This document shows, piece after piece, positions 1 through 7,907 of a stretch of DNA of 64,000 nucleotides. How positions within the stretch are numbered: the first letter of the stretch is position 1; the number at the start of each line of letters is the position of its first letter. The position numbers and the translations under genes are program-made. The notes below the pieces were generated by a model. That model saw only the letters and a list, made by a program, of their open reading frames with translations. It made no database searches and had not been told where the DNA came from. The stretch comes from Marisediminitalea lipolytica (GTDB lineage Bacteria > Pseudomonadota > Gammaproteobacteria > Enterobacterales > Alteromonadaceae), in contig NZ_MJIC01000015.1 of NCBI RefSeq assembly GCF_001758465.1, positions 620,001-684,000 of the forward strand. The letters are read 5' to 3'.

Positions 1-645
1 CCTGAAGTGCGGGTTGTGGTGCTTACCGGTAGTGGCGGCTGCTTTAGTGCCGGGGCCGATATAAAAGAGTTTGCCGGATTTGCCAGTGACAGCGAAGCCT
101 TAAAAGCCAGTAACGCGCAGATTATGCAAACCCAGTTAAAACTGGAAATGCTAAACCGCCCGACCATCGCTATGGTTGAAGGTGCCTGTGTTGGCGGCGG
201 CTGTGGACTGGCGCTGGCTTGTGACATGCGGGTTGCTGCGGAGTCAGCGTTCTTTGCCATTACCCCAGCCAAACTCGGCTTGTTGTACAGTCACCGTGAT
301 ACCCGGCGTTTGCTGGCGCTGGTGGGACCATCCAAAACCAAAGAGTTGTTGTTTACCGGCCAGCGTTTATCTGCCCAGGCGGCTCTGGCGTGTGGTTTTA
401 TCAATAAGCTGGCAACCACCGACGATGTGCAGACGGTAACAGATGAGCTGGCTGCCACCATTGCAGCAAATTCCCAGTCTGCCATACGCGGTATTAAAAC
501 CATGCTGGCCGGGTTAGAAGGCGTGACCGATTTAAGTGAAAGTGAATATTTAACGCTGTTTGATGATGCGTTTAGCAGCGCAGACTGCGAGGAAGGACTG
601 GCGGCATTTTTAGATAAACGCGCGGCCAAATTTACCTGGGGTTAA
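1..645 (+). CDS. Enoyl-CoA hydratase/isomerase (crotonase) family protein, 5' end outside window
   Basis: The reading frame is open from base 1, so the true start lies upstream; about 214 C-terminal residues remain of a family usually near 260. The fold is recognisable from GCFSAGADIKEF (CoA and oxyanion-hole region), VGGGCGLALACD and the C-terminal AFLDKRAAKF tail. Crotonases act on acyl-CoA thioesters in the cytoplasm. In true hydratases the first catalytic Glu lies in GGGCEL; here it reads GGGCGL. The second, in a QPEI-type motif, reads TPAK. Both acid/base residues thus appear replaced, so hydratase activity is doubtful and another crotonase-fold reaction (isomerase, decarboxylase, thioesterase) is possible. 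It converges on the isochorismatase-family gene 24 bp away. Family assignment is firm; reaction unknown. Confidence 0.85.
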   Translation, partial: PEVRVVVLTGSGGCFSAGADIKEFAGFASDSEALKASNAQIMQTQLKLEMLNRPTIAMVEGACVGGGCGLALACDMRVAAESAFFAITPAKLGLLYSHRDTRRLLALVGPSKTKELLFTGQRLSAQAALACGFINKLATTDDVQTVTDELAATIAANSQSAIRGIKTMLAGLEGVTDLSESEYLTLFDDAFSSADCEEGLAAFLDKRAAKFTWG

Positions 646-668
646 ATACTCAACCCCAGGTTATCAGT

Positions 669-1292
669 TTACAGTGAGTTCATGTACTCAGACACTTCCT
701 GCTCTGAAACCACATCGGCGTATTTGGCGTTCATATCAAACAGGTTGGCATTGTGCGGGGCTTCGTGTCGGTCACCACAGGCATCGGCCACCACAATCGG
801 AATAAACCCGTAAGAGCACGCATCCACGCAGCTAGCGCGTACACAACCACTGGTTGTCAGACCGGTTAAGATAACGCTGTCAATGCCTGCCGCCGTTAAG
901 GTCGAAGACAACGAGGTACCAAAAAAGGCACTGGGGTATTGTTTGGAAACCACCAGTTCATTTTCGGCAGGAGCCAGCCCTTTCGCCCAGGCACCTAACG
1001 GAGAACCTTCTACCATGTGGCGCAGTGGTTTGGCTTTCTGGAAAAAGCGGCCACCGTTAAAGCCGGTTTTGTTGTAAACCACATTGGTGTAAATCACCGG
1101 AATGCCTTTAGCCCGGGCAATTTCTACCAGACGAATGGCTGAGGCCAGTTCATCTTCTACATCGGCATACAAATCACACTCCGGGTCGAAATACGCTTCC
1201 ACAAAGTCGATTAATACTAGCGCGGGCTTTTTGCCAAAGCCGATGCGGTTGTTGTACACACCGGCGTAATTTGCATCTAAATTGTCACTCAT
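669..1292 (-). CDS. Isochorismatase-family cysteine amidohydrolase (N-carbamoylsarcosine amidase/maleamate amidase-like)
   Basis: A 207-residue cysteine hydrolase. The expected triad is visible: Asp29 in LVLIDF, Lys117 in VVSKQYPSAF and Cys150 in GLTTSGCVRAS, the last next to the usual cis-peptide region. Relatives hydrolyse small amides: N-carbamoylsarcosine, maleamate (NicF), nicotinamide or biuret. The length and the PSAFFGT stretch fit the carbamoylsarcosine/maleamate branch better than nicotinamidase, but this is judged by eye. It is the last gene of a leftward operon with a lyase, an alcohol dehydrogenase, a transporter and a flavin monooxygenase, so it most likely releases ammonia from a ring-opened amide intermediate (inference). 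Confidence 0.88.
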   Translation of the reverse strand: MSDNLDANYAGVYNNRIGFGKKPALVLIDFVEAYFDPECDLYADVEDELASAIRLVEIARAKGIPVIYTNVVYNKTGFNGGRFFQKAKPLRHMVEGSPLGAWAKGLAPAENELVVSKQYPSAFFGTSLSSTLTAAGIDSVILTGLTTSGCVRASCVDACSYGFIPIVVADACGDRHEAPHNANLFDMNAKYADVVSEQEVSEYMNSL

Positions 1293-1335
1293 AATACGTC
1301 TGCTCGCTGGTTGCAGGTATCGTTAAGCCAGTGGC

Positions 1336-2196
1336 TTAACGTGCCCATTTCTTGTCGAAAGCCCATACATCTTCAAAGCCGATCAGTGAACAGAATTCCT
1401 TGAAGTCGTTAATTGGCACACCTTCAGGTTGCGGGCTGCCTTGCTCTTTCATGGCAATCAGCGCTTTTTCCACAGCGTTGGCTGCGGCCAGCGAAGGTAA
1501 AGACGGTGCAATGGCGACACTAAAACCAATATCCTGCATTTTGTCGGCGCTGAACATTGGCGTTAAGCCACCGTTAGACATGTTAGCCATCATTGGTGCA
1601 TCAACGGCTTCACAGGCGCGGCGCATTTCTTCTTCATTGGTCAGTGCTTCTAAAAAGATGATGTCGGCACCCGCAGCACGGTAGGCATTACAACGGGCAA
1701 TCGCCGCATCTAAACCTTCGGCTTGCAGGGCATCGGTACGGGCGATGATCATCATGTCCTGATCGGTACGGGCATCCACGGCTACTTTGATTTTCTCAAC
1801 CATGTCAGCCGCTGGTACTACGCGACGACCCGGGGTGTGGCCACATTTTTTCGGGAATTCCTGATCTTCAATCTGGATAGCCGCAACGCCGGCTTCCTGA
1901 TAACCCTTCACGGTGTGATGCACGTTCAGTAATCCACCAAAGCCGGTGTCGGCATCGGCCATTACCGCAGCGTTACTGGTTTTCACCAGGGTTTCCATAC
2001 GGTCGAGCATTTGCGTAAAGCTCACCAGGCCCGCGTCTGGCAGGCCATAAGCTGAGGCCGTTAGCCAGTAACCGGTGCCGTAAACCACGTCGAAACCAAC
2101 TTTGTTGGCGACCACGGCGGTGATCATATCCTGAATACCCGGGGCGAAAACAAACTCACCCTTCTCAATCTTTTCGCGTAAAATGCCTCTGGACAT
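1336..2196 (-). CDS. Isocitrate lyase/PEP mutase superfamily lyase (methylisocitrate/dimethylmalate lyase-like)
   Basis: A 286-residue TIM-barrel enzyme of the ICL/PEPM superfamily. The metal-site motif is DADTGFGG (Asp81, Asp83) and the lyase signature KKCGH is at 116-120 with Cys118 as the likely general acid, followed by GRRVVP. KKCGH is typical of C-C bond lyases (2-methylisocitrate lyase, 2,3-dimethylmalate lyase) rather than PEP mutase or phosphonopyruvate hydrolase. Such enzymes cleave 2-hydroxy-dicarboxylic or tricarboxylic acids to an oxoacid such as pyruvate plus a smaller acid. It lies 43 bp after its operon partner, and no prpC/prpD neighbour supports the methylcitrate cycle, so a catabolic lyase of this cluster is more likely. 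Confidence 0.88.
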   Translation of the reverse strand: MSRGILREKIEKGEFVFAPGIQDMITAVVANKVGFDVVYGTGYWLTASAYGLPDAGLVSFTQMLDRMETLVKTSNAAVMADADTGFGGLLNVHHTVKGYQEAGVAAIQIEDQEFPKKCGHTPGRRVVPAADMVEKIKVAVDARTDQDMMIIARTDALQAEGLDAAIARCNAYRAAGADIIFLEALTNEEEMRRACEAVDAPMMANMSNGGLTPMFSADKMQDIGFSVAIAPSLPSLAAANAVEKALIAMKEQGSPQPEGVPINDFKEFCSLIGFEDVWAFDKKWAR

Positions 2197-2232
2197 CGTG
2201 TAATTCCTAACTTGAAGTGTGGCGGCGCTAAC

Positions 2233-3396
2233 TTAGCTGTAGGCCGCTTGATAAATGGCTAGCGCGTCGGCTTCGGCAACCGGACGCGGGTTGTTAACGA
2301 GCAGGCGTTGCTGCAGCATGGCTTCCGAAGCCAGTTTAGGCAGATCGCTTTCGTCAATATTCATGGCTGCCAGGTTGCGCGGCAGTGCTACATCGCGCAG
2401 CAACGCTTCGATGGTCTCGATAAAGGTTAAACAGTCGATCTGGCTGTCGCCGCTTGGCGCGTGATTGCAAATGCAGGGCAACAACTCGCCATATAACGCA
2501 GCAGCAGATGGTTCCTCGGCGTTAAAGCGCAGCACAAAAGGCAGCACCAGTGCGTTACTTAAACCGTGAGGAATGTGATAGTTACCGCCAAGGGGGTAGG
2601 CTAATGCATGCACGGCCGCTACCGGGGCATTGGCAAAAGCTTGTCCGGCAAGCATTGCGCCAAGCAGCACTTTGCTGCGCGCTTCCAGATTGCTGCCGTC
2701 CTTCACGCAGGTCAGCAGGTTCTGGCTAAGTAAGCGCAGGGCTTCCTTGGCCAGCATGTCTGAGTACAGGTTTTTCTTCACCTTGCTGGTAAAGGCTTCG
2801 ATAGCATGCACCATGGCATCAATACCGGTTGCAGCGGTAATGTGCCCGGGTAAGCCTACCGTTAAGGTGGCATCCAGAATGGCAATGTCAGGTAACAGCT
2901 GCGCTGACACCACGCCGGATTTTGTGGTTTCGCCAGTGGTGATAATCGAAATGGGCGTGACTTCTGAGCCGGTACCAGCGGTAGTCGGGATCAGAATGAG
3001 TGGTAAGCGTCCGCCCTTAACGTTATCAATTCCATACATGTCGGTAATGGGCTGCTCGCCGGTGCATAAAATCGCGATGAGCTTGGCCACATCCATGCTG
3101 CTGCCACCGCCCAAACCAATGACGCCATCCACGCCTTGTGACTTAGCGTTATCGACGGCGGCTTCGACCAGTGACTGCGGCGGATCGGCCACAATATCGC
3201 TGTAGATTACTGGCTCAAAGCCTTCGGCGCTAAGACCAGCCAGTACTGGCTCGATAATGCCTGCCTGAATTAAGCCTTTATCGGTAACCAACAGGGGCTT
3301 TTTGATGTTTAGCGCGGCGCAGTGTTCGGCCAGTTTAGCGGCCGCGCCGTTTTCACAAACAATCTTATGTGCCGAGGTATAAACAAAGCTTTGCAT
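2233..3396 (-). CDS. Iron-containing (group III) alcohol dehydrogenase
   Basis: A 387-residue Fe-ADH. The NAD-binding GGGSSMD motif is at 96-102. Metal ligands expected in the family are all present: Asp193 and His197 in GIDAMVHAIE, His263 in AVHALAYPLGG and His277 in IPHG. Members interconvert primary alcohols and aldehydes, or reduce maleylacetate or succinate semialdehyde. The classical alcohol dehydrogenase motif layout argues against maleylacetate reductase, which is shorter. Position between the transporter and lyase genes (16 and 36 bp gaps) shows co-transcription. Substrate cannot be read from sequence; 4-hydroxybutyrate-type alcohols are one option given the semialdehyde dehydrogenase at 42.6-44.1 kb. 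Confidence 0.9.
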   Translation of the reverse strand: MQSFVYTSAHKIVCENGAAAKLAEHCAALNIKKPLLVTDKGLIQAGIIEPVLAGLSAEGFEPVIYSDIVADPPQSLVEAAVDNAKSQGVDGVIGLGGGSSMDVAKLIAILCTGEQPITDMYGIDNVKGGRLPLILIPTTAGTGSEVTPISIITTGETTKSGVVSAQLLPDIAILDATLTVGLPGHITAATGIDAMVHAIEAFTSKVKKNLYSDMLAKEALRLLSQNLLTCVKDGSNLEARSKVLLGAMLAGQAFANAPVAAVHALAYPLGGNYHIPHGLSNALVLPFVLRFNAEEPSAAALYGELLPCICNHAPSGDSQIDCLTFIETIEALLRDVALPRNLAAMNIDESDLPKLASEAMLQQRLLVNNPRPVAEADALAIYQAAYS

Positions 3397-3412
3397 AAAT
3401 CGCTCCTCTGGC

Positions 3413-4816
3413 TTATTTCATCTCGCGCAGGGCGCGGGCGTAACGGGTAAAGATCACCAGGCTAACCGCCATAATGATGGTTGGGATTACGGAGTACACC
3501 AGCACCATACCGCGCACGGCTGAGGCATCTTGCGCTACAGCGCCACCGGTTGAAGACTCAAAGCCGGTCATACTCAAAATAAAGCCAGCCAGTACCGGAC
3601 CGATAGCAAAAGCGAGTTTTTCGGTAGCCGAGAAAAAGCCAGAGAACAGCCCTTCATCCACGGTGCCTTTTAAGCGGCGCTGTTTGTCGATGGTGTCGGT
3701 CAGCAGTGAGAAAATCAGTACCGCAAAGCCCGCGTTAGTGCAGCCGATTAAGATAGCCCGGCACATCACTAAAAAGTGCTGTGTTGCCATGTCACCCCAA
3801 AACGGCAGGGTAAACAATACGTCGTCGCCGGGTTCTACCCACAGCCAGGTAATGGTGACTAGCGCCCAGCCGATACAGGCTACCCAGAAGGCTTTTTCTT
3901 TACCCCATTTGCTGGAAAGTTTGACCCACATTGGCTGACTTAAAATAGAGCCTGAGCACATAACAATCACAAAGGGCAGCAGCATGCTGATATCGCCCAC
4001 CGCGTATAAAAAGATAAAACCGACTACCGTGTAGCCACAGGCCTGGGCAATGGTTTGCACAAAGTAGGTGGTGGTCAGGACAACAAAGGGTTTGTTATCC
4101 AGTACCGAAGAAAAACGGCTGAACAGCTTACGTGGGTCATCAGCCTGGGCCTGACCGTAGTTGCGTGGCACGCCAAAGGCAGTTGCCAGCATCGCAACAA
4201 TACAAATCACGCCAAAAATGGTTGCCATGGTTTGCCAGGCCGCGGCGTCGCCGCCCAGTTTAAATACCAGTGGCTGGGCTAAACCTACGCCCATGATCAC
4301 GCCAACCACCACAAAAATCATGCGCACCGACAGTACCTTGGTACGTTCGTGGGCATTAGTGGAAAGCTCAGAGGCCACCGCCAGGTAAGGTACTGAGAAA
4401 GCACTAAAGGCGGTGGAAGCAATAAGGAAAATCACGCCAATGGAAATAGCTGCCATGGTCGGCGAGCTAAACTCACTAAAGCTGAACAGCGCGATAAAGC
4501 CTAGACCGGTGAGCAAGCCACCAATGGCCAGAAATGGGCGGCGCGCATACCGGGGTTTGAGTTTATCTGACCAAACGCCCATCATAGGGTCGCAAAAAAT
4601 CACCCACAGCTTGGGGATCAGCACAACAATACCAGCCACCCAGGCAGATACGCCAAGCATGGTGGTCATAAACAGCGGCAGCAGCGCAGCCGGTGCGTCG
4701 CGAAACAACTGAGCGCCAATCTGACCTGAACCAAACAGCAGTTTGATACTAATCGGCACCCGATCGTTATCGGTATCCTCTATGGGCGTTGCTGGTACAT
4801 CGGTAACTTGTGTCAT
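3413..4816 (-). CDS. MFS transporter, GPH (glycoside-pentoside-hexuronide) type
   Basis: A 467-residue, highly hydrophobic protein with about 12 predicted membrane segments. The loop DPMMGVWSDKLKPRYARRP between early helices is the hallmark of the GPH:cation symporter group within MFS. Such carriers take up small solutes, often sugars but also other organic acids or aromatics, with H+ or Na+. It is the second gene of the leftward operon, 41 bp after the flavin monooxygenase stop, so it probably imports that operon's substrate. The ligand is not predictable. The start is supported by an AGGAG-like site just upstream. Confidence 0.88.
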   Translation of the reverse strand: MTQVTDVPATPIEDTDNDRVPISIKLLFGSGQIGAQLFRDAPAALLPLFMTTMLGVSAWVAGIVVLIPKLWVIFCDPMMGVWSDKLKPRYARRPFLAIGGLLTGLGFIALFSFSEFSSPTMAAISIGVIFLIASTAFSAFSVPYLAVASELSTNAHERTKVLSVRMIFVVVGVIMGVGLAQPLVFKLGGDAAAWQTMATIFGVICIVAMLATAFGVPRNYGQAQADDPRKLFSRFSSVLDNKPFVVLTTTYFVQTIAQACGYTVVGFIFLYAVGDISMLLPFVIVMCSGSILSQPMWVKLSSKWGKEKAFWVACIGWALVTITWLWVEPGDDVLFTLPFWGDMATQHFLVMCRAILIGCTNAGFAVLIFSLLTDTIDKQRRLKGTVDEGLFSGFFSATEKLAFAIGPVLAGFILSMTGFESSTGGAVAQDASAVRGMVLVYSVIPTIIMAVSLVIFTRYARALREMK

Positions 4817-4857
4817 AGCGCTATTCTCCTAGGCGACGGTGACGTTGCTCTGTCTGG

Positions 4858-6021
4858 TTATACTTTTTCGGTCACGCAGTCGTAGCTGAATAAGCCCAGG
4901 GTTTCTTCGTTACGAAGATTGCCAAGGCCGTACATTTCGGATTCTTCACCCTGCAGACGGTCGGCATTTTCGTTGGATTCTTTTTGGATAAAGCTGGTGC
5001 GCTCAAAGCGTGCGGCTTCGTAACGCTCAAGCGCTTCGTGCAGTGAATCAGCGTCGGTGATCACACGGCTCAGCATCACGGCGTCTTCAATACCGGTTGC
5101 AGCGCCCTGACCTAAGAATGGTGTCATGGCGTGAGCTGCATCCCCAATCAGCGTCACTTTAGCGTCTTTAGACCAGCCGCCTTGTAATGGTTTGTGAGCG
5201 TTAATCGCCCACTTAAACACGGTGCCGGGTTTGACTTCGTTAAGCAGGGTCTGGATATCCGGACACCAGCCTTCAAACTGGCCTTTAAGCTCGTCGATAT
5301 CCGCGGTAATGGCCCAGCCGTCTTCTTCCCAGCCTTCCTGACGGGTAAAGAACACCAGGTTTAAAATATCGCCCTTACGCAGCGGATAACGCACTACCAT
5401 TTTGCCCGGGCCAATGTGCATACCAGGCTGGTCGATAAGTGCCTGAATCGCCGGGCTGGCCGGTGCTAGTGCGCGATAAGCAATGTGGCCGGTAAAGTGT
5501 GGCGCCTGGGTTTTAAACAGCTTGCGGGTATTGGATTTGAGGCCGTCGGCACCAATCACTAAATCGGCTTCGAAGGTTTCGCCGTCGGCAAATACAATAC
5601 TGGCTTGCTCGCCATCGGTATTAACCGTTTCGAGCTGTTTATTAAGGTGAATGGTCACGCCGTTTTGTTCAGCGGCTTTTACCAGAATCGTGTGCAGATC
5701 GGCACGGTGAATATAGACATAGGCCGAACCGTATTGTTCTTTGGTGTTGCTGCGTACCACGGTTAACAGCGTTTCACCGCTTTCCCAGTGGCTGATGTTC
5801 TGGCTGGTGGGCTCAACGCCGGTGTTGGCAACTTCTTCACCCACGCCAATATAGTCCAAACCGCGCATCGCATTGGGTGCCAGGGTAATACCTGCGCCCA
5901 CATCGCCCCAAGCAGGTGCTGCTTCGAACAGGTGTACATTGTGACCGGCCTTGGCCAGAGCATTAACCGCAGTTAAGCCAGCGATACCGGCACCCACCAC
6001 AGCAATCGTTAAATTTTGCAT
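4858..6021 (-). CDS. FAD-dependent monooxygenase, salicylate hydroxylase/6-hydroxynicotinate monooxygenase-like
   Basis: A 387-residue class A flavoprotein hydroxylase. Visible motifs: Rossmann VVGAGIAGLTAV near the N-terminus, the NAD(P)H/FAD DG motif VIGADGLKS in the middle, and the FAD ribityl motif LIGDAAHAMTPFLGQGA near residue 280. These enzymes hydroxylate an activated aromatic or heteroaromatic ring with NAD(P)H and O2 in the cytoplasm. I chose the ATG at 6021 because AAGGAC lies eight bases before it; a longer in-frame start exists but adds residues before the Rossmann strand. It is first in the leftward operon, and a palindromic operator lies 86 bp upstream. Ring substrate unknown. 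Confidence 0.9.
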   Translation of the reverse strand: MQNLTIAVVGAGIAGLTAVNALAKAGHNVHLFEAAPAWGDVGAGITLAPNAMRGLDYIGVGEEVANTGVEPTSQNISHWESGETLLTVVRSNTKEQYGSAYVYIHRADLHTILVKAAEQNGVTIHLNKQLETVNTDGEQASIVFADGETFEADLVIGADGLKSNTRKLFKTQAPHFTGHIAYRALAPASPAIQALIDQPGMHIGPGKMVVRYPLRKGDILNLVFFTRQEGWEEDGWAITADIDELKGQFEGWCPDIQTLLNEVKPGTVFKWAINAHKPLQGGWSKDAKVTLIGDAAHAMTPFLGQGAATGIEDAVMLSRVITDADSLHEALERYEAARFERTSFIQKESNENADRLQGEESEMYGLGNLRNEETLGLFSYDCVTEKV

Positions 6022-6106
6022 CGTAACTGTCCTTCTTGATCCGCGGCGACACGCCACAGGGAAATCTTGTGCTTACTAAGTCTCCATATCCAAGGCCCGT
6101 CAGCCA

Positions 6107-6118
6107 TGACAATTGTCA
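6107..6118. promoter_or_regulatory. Palindromic operator copy 1 (TGACAATTGTCA)
   Basis: A perfect 12-bp palindrome in the 241-bp divergent region between the flavin monooxygenase (86 bp from its start) and the FAD/PCMH oxidoreductase (145 bp from its start). The same word recurs before other genes in the window (10734, 24554, 30528, 37101), so it is read as the binding site of one shared dimeric regulator. The regulator is not identified. Confidence 0.75.
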
Positions 6119-6262
6119 AAGACTTTGCGGGATGCAAAGTAGTATGTTTGCTGTCATCGCGGGGTAGCTGTCGAGGGTTTTAAAGCCCGCAATATCGACT
6201 CACTATCACACAGTAAGCGCGCAGTAAGTCGTGCAAAAACACAAATGAAAACAGGTTGAGCT

Positions 6263-7873
6263 ATGACGAATAATGTGGCCGTTTCGCCGGCAGTCGAAAC
6301 AGACAACAGCGCTGAAAAATTTGCAGCATTACAGGCTTTGGTTGGGGTTGAGCGCATTTTAGCGCCGGCAGAATCGCAGCATATTCATACTGATGTTTAT
6401 CGCAAGCTCAGTACGCCTTTGGCAGTCGTTCAGCCAACATCAGTTGAACAGGTTCAGGCCGTGGTCAAATTCTGTAACGACGCTGGTCTGGCTATATCTG
6501 TGCGTGGCGGTGGCGCGTCGTATACCGATGGTTACCTGCCGCTTACCAGTAATCAGGTGTTGCTGGATATGAGCCACATGAACCACATTACCGAGCTCAA
6601 TGAAGAAGACGGTTATGTGACGGTAGAAGCCGGGGTTACCTGGGCGCAGCTGAAAGAAACGCTGGATGCTAAGGGCTGGCGTACACCATTCTGGGGACCA
6701 TTCTCTGGCATGCATGCCACTATTGGTGGCTCAGTATCACAAAATACCATTTCCCACGGCTCTGGCAGCCATGGTATTTCCGCCCAGAATGTGCAGTCGG
6801 TTAGCGTGGTGCTGGGTAACGGAGAGGTGTTGAACACAGGTTCGGCGGCCGCTGGTAGTTCACCGTTTTGTCGGTTCTTCGGCCCGGATTTAACCGGCCT
6901 GTTTACCGGTGATTGCAGTGCGTTAGGCATCAAGGTATCAATTACCTTGCCGCTGATTCGCCAGCGCCCGTCACACCAGACTATCTCCTTTGCGTTTAAC
7001 GATTTTGAAGCCATGCATGAATCCATGCGTCTTATCTCTCAGGAACGTCTGGAAGATACCCATTTTGCGCTGGATGGTGCGTTATCACAGGGGCAAATTG
7101 CCCGTCAGGATAAAGCCGGTCAGTCGATTAAAATGGCGCTGTCGATTCTTAAAAGCTCACCGTCATTGCTCTCAGGCGTAAAACAATTAGTCAGCGCGGC
7201 CGTATCTGCCCGACGTGTTATCAGTAAGACGCCTTACATGACCCACTACATCGTGGAAGGGGTAAGCGACGCTGAAGCGAAAAGCCGTTTGCAACGTATT
7301 CGCGAGATCAACCAGTCACTGGGGCAGGAAATCCCTGCCACAGTACCGGCAGTGGTTCGCGGTATGCCCTTTGCGCCGTTTTATAACACCTTAGGCCCGG
7401 CCGGTGAACGCTGGGTGCCGCTGCATGGTATTTTGCCGCACTCGCAGGTAAAGGCCTTTCACGCCGAGCTGGAACAGTTTTATGCGGCGCGCAAAGCGGA
7501 TATGAAAAAACATGGTGTATGGTATGGCGGCATGTTTGCTACCGTCGGGTCTTCTGGCTTCCTGTACGAAATTGCAATCTACTGGCCGGATGAAATTACC
7601 CCTTATCACAAAGAGGTAGTACCCGCTGATTACCTGGCTAAGTTACCGCGTTACGCCGCGAACAAAGAGGCTCGTCATTACGTTCATAAACTTAAAGACG
7701 ACATGACTGCTCTGTTTGTAAAACACGGTGCAATTAACTTCCAGCTGGGCAAAGCTTATCCTTACCTTTCACGGTTGGATGAAACCGGCAACGAACTGCT
7801 GAATAGCCTGAAAAAGGCCGCCGATGCTAACGGTATCATCGCACCGGGTAATCTGGGTTTTGGCAAAAAATAA
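6263..7873 (+). CDS. FAD-binding PCMH/VAO-family oxidoreductase
   Basis: A 536-residue flavoprotein. The FAD-binding PCMH domain occupies roughly residues 45-225, with PTSVEQVQAVVKFC, the phosphate-binding VRGGGASYTDGY loop, and the GGSVSQNTISHGSGSHG segment. The C-terminal half is the substrate domain, ending NGIIAPGNLGFGKK as in vanillyl-alcohol oxidase and cresol dehydrogenase relatives. The position that carries covalent FAD in BBE-like enzymes (RGGGHS) is Ala here, so the first-site His linkage is absent. Enzymes of this class oxidise alcohols, phenols, amines or lactone precursors. It starts an operon with the double hydrolase and shares the divergent operator region with the monooxygenase. 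Confidence 0.87.
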   Translation: MTNNVAVSPAVETDNSAEKFAALQALVGVERILAPAESQHIHTDVYRKLSTPLAVVQPTSVEQVQAVVKFCNDAGLAISVRGGGASYTDGYLPLTSNQVLLDMSHMNHITELNEEDGYVTVEAGVTWAQLKETLDAKGWRTPFWGPFSGMHATIGGSVSQNTISHGSGSHGISAQNVQSVSVVLGNGEVLNTGSAAAGSSPFCRFFGPDLTGLFTGDCSALGIKVSITLPLIRQRPSHQTISFAFNDFEAMHESMRLISQERLEDTHFALDGALSQGQIARQDKAGQSIKMALSILKSSPSLLSGVKQLVSAAVSARRVISKTPYMTHYIVEGVSDAEAKSRLQRIREINQSLGQEIPATVPAVVRGMPFAPFYNTLGPAGERWVPLHGILPHSQVKAFHAELEQFYAARKADMKKHGVWYGGMFATVGSSGFLYEIAIYWPDEITPYHKEVVPADYLAKLPRYAANKEARHYVHKLKDDMTALFVKHGAINFQLGKAYPYLSRLDETGNELLNSLKKAADANGIIAPGNLGFGKK

Positions 7874-7907
7874 CGCAAACAACATTGCTGCACAGGATAA
7901 AGTTACC

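Noticed and set aside
2630-3205. Long open frame opposite to the iron alcohol dehydrogenase
   Set aside because: It has no ribosome site or family resemblance; it mirrors codon bias of the real gene. The same reasoning excludes other antisense frames, e.g. 11569-12036, 42714-43190 and 52980-53504.
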